This document shows, piece by piece, positions 6,403-6,649 of a DNA stretch of 6,649 nucleotides; position 1 is the stretch's first letter; every line of letters starts with the position of its first letter. The notes under the pieces were generated by a model. The model saw nothing but the letters and a program-made list of their open reading frames with translations. It was not told where the DNA came from and made no database searches. The DNA is from Acidobacteriota bacterium (GTDB lineage: Bacteria; Acidobacteriota; Blastocatellia; RBC074), in contig JABFSD010000656.1 in the NCBI GenBank assembly GCA_013140935.1, positions 1-6,649 of the forward strand, given 5' to 3'. The translations under genes were made by a program, and so were the position numbers.

Positions 6403-6649
6403 ATGTTTGCAGGCATTGAAGCCGGCGGAACCAAATGGGTCGTCGCGGTAGGCGATGCGCTCAATCACATCGTCGCACTCGAACGTTTTCCGACCACGAC
6501 GCCCGAAGAAACCATTCAACGCGCCATGGTTTTTTTGCGCCAGTTCAGCGGCTTGCGCGCGATTGGTGTAGCCTCTTTCGGCCCGATTGATTTGCACGCA
6601 GATTCGCCGACGTATGGTTTTATCACGACTACGCCCAAGCCGGGTTGGC
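6403..6649 (+). CDS. ROK-family fructokinase, N-terminal part (3' end off window)
   Basis: Predicted ATP-dependent sugar kinase making fructose 6-phosphate, of the ROK fructokinase branch (ScrK/GmuE-like). The first 82 residues are visible out of a usual ~300. GIEAGGTK (4-11) is the N-terminal phosphate-binding loop of the sugar kinase/actin fold. IGVASFGPIDL (54-64) and TYGFITTTPKPGW (70-82) are hallmarks of this branch; the sugar-binding and zinc-motif region lies beyond the window. The ATG at 6403 has AGAGG (6391-6395) seven bases upstream. The gene is divergent from the kinase across 166 bp. Other hexoses are possible substrates, since ROK kinases vary, but the signature favours fructose. 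It could take up hexose from plant polysaccharide breakdown alongside the uronate isomerase, though they are not in one operon; that link is inference. Confidence 0.88.
   Translation, partial: MFAGIEAGGTKWVVAVGDALNHIVALERFPTTTPEETIQRAMVFLRQFSGLRAIGVASFGPIDLHADSPTYGFITTTPKPGW

Noticed and set aside
6313..6597. Minus-strand 94-codon frame covering the fructokinase start
   Set aside because: The plus strand carries clear ROK motifs with a good Shine-Dalgarno, so the minus frame is a shadow.
1..6649. A new defence, mobile or CRISPR-type system
   Set aside because: No cas, toxin-antitoxin, transposase, integrase, phage or regularly spaced repeat signal was seen; the genes are housekeeping, regulatory or carbohydrate-related.

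Overview
The window reads as chromosomal DNA from a free-living, moderately high-GC bacterium. The best guess is Acidobacteriota, possibly Blastocatellia. The reason is the mix of a soluble Ser/Thr kinase fused to a TolB-like domain and TPRs, a Uma2-family gene, a DUF445 protein and a Caulobacter-like uronate isomerase. This placement is inference from gene content only; no rRNA or tRNA was seen.

Layout. Positions 1-502 (minus) hold a Uma2-family gene that runs off the left edge and is broken by a 22-bp tandem duplication at 169-212. Positions 557-1981 (minus) encode uronate isomerase; its start is the ATG at 1981, not the TTG six bases upstream. A 170-bp gap follows, then a DUF445 membrane protein at 2152-2991 (minus). 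A 60-bp divergent spacer separates this from a hotdog-fold acyl-CoA thioesterase at 3052-3507 (plus). The 263-bp convergent gap at 3508-3770 holds three inverted repeats, one of them a perfect 33-bp-arm palindrome. Positions 3771-6236 (minus) encode an 821-residue kinase/TolB-like/TPR protein. A 166-bp divergent spacer then leads to a ROK-family fructokinase at 6403 (plus), cut off by the right edge.

How the genes relate. DUF445, uronate isomerase and Uma2 lie in the same direction and could share transcripts, but the 170-bp gap argues that the isomerase has its own promoter. The isomerase (D-glucuronate/D-galacturonate) and the fructokinase are both sugar-catabolic, yet they are separated by unrelated genes and no hexuronate operon is visible. 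The kinase is a regulatory protein with its own plausible sigma70-type promoter. I see no defence system, CRISPR array, transposase or phage gene. The items most worth a second look are the Uma2-breaking duplication and the large palindrome.
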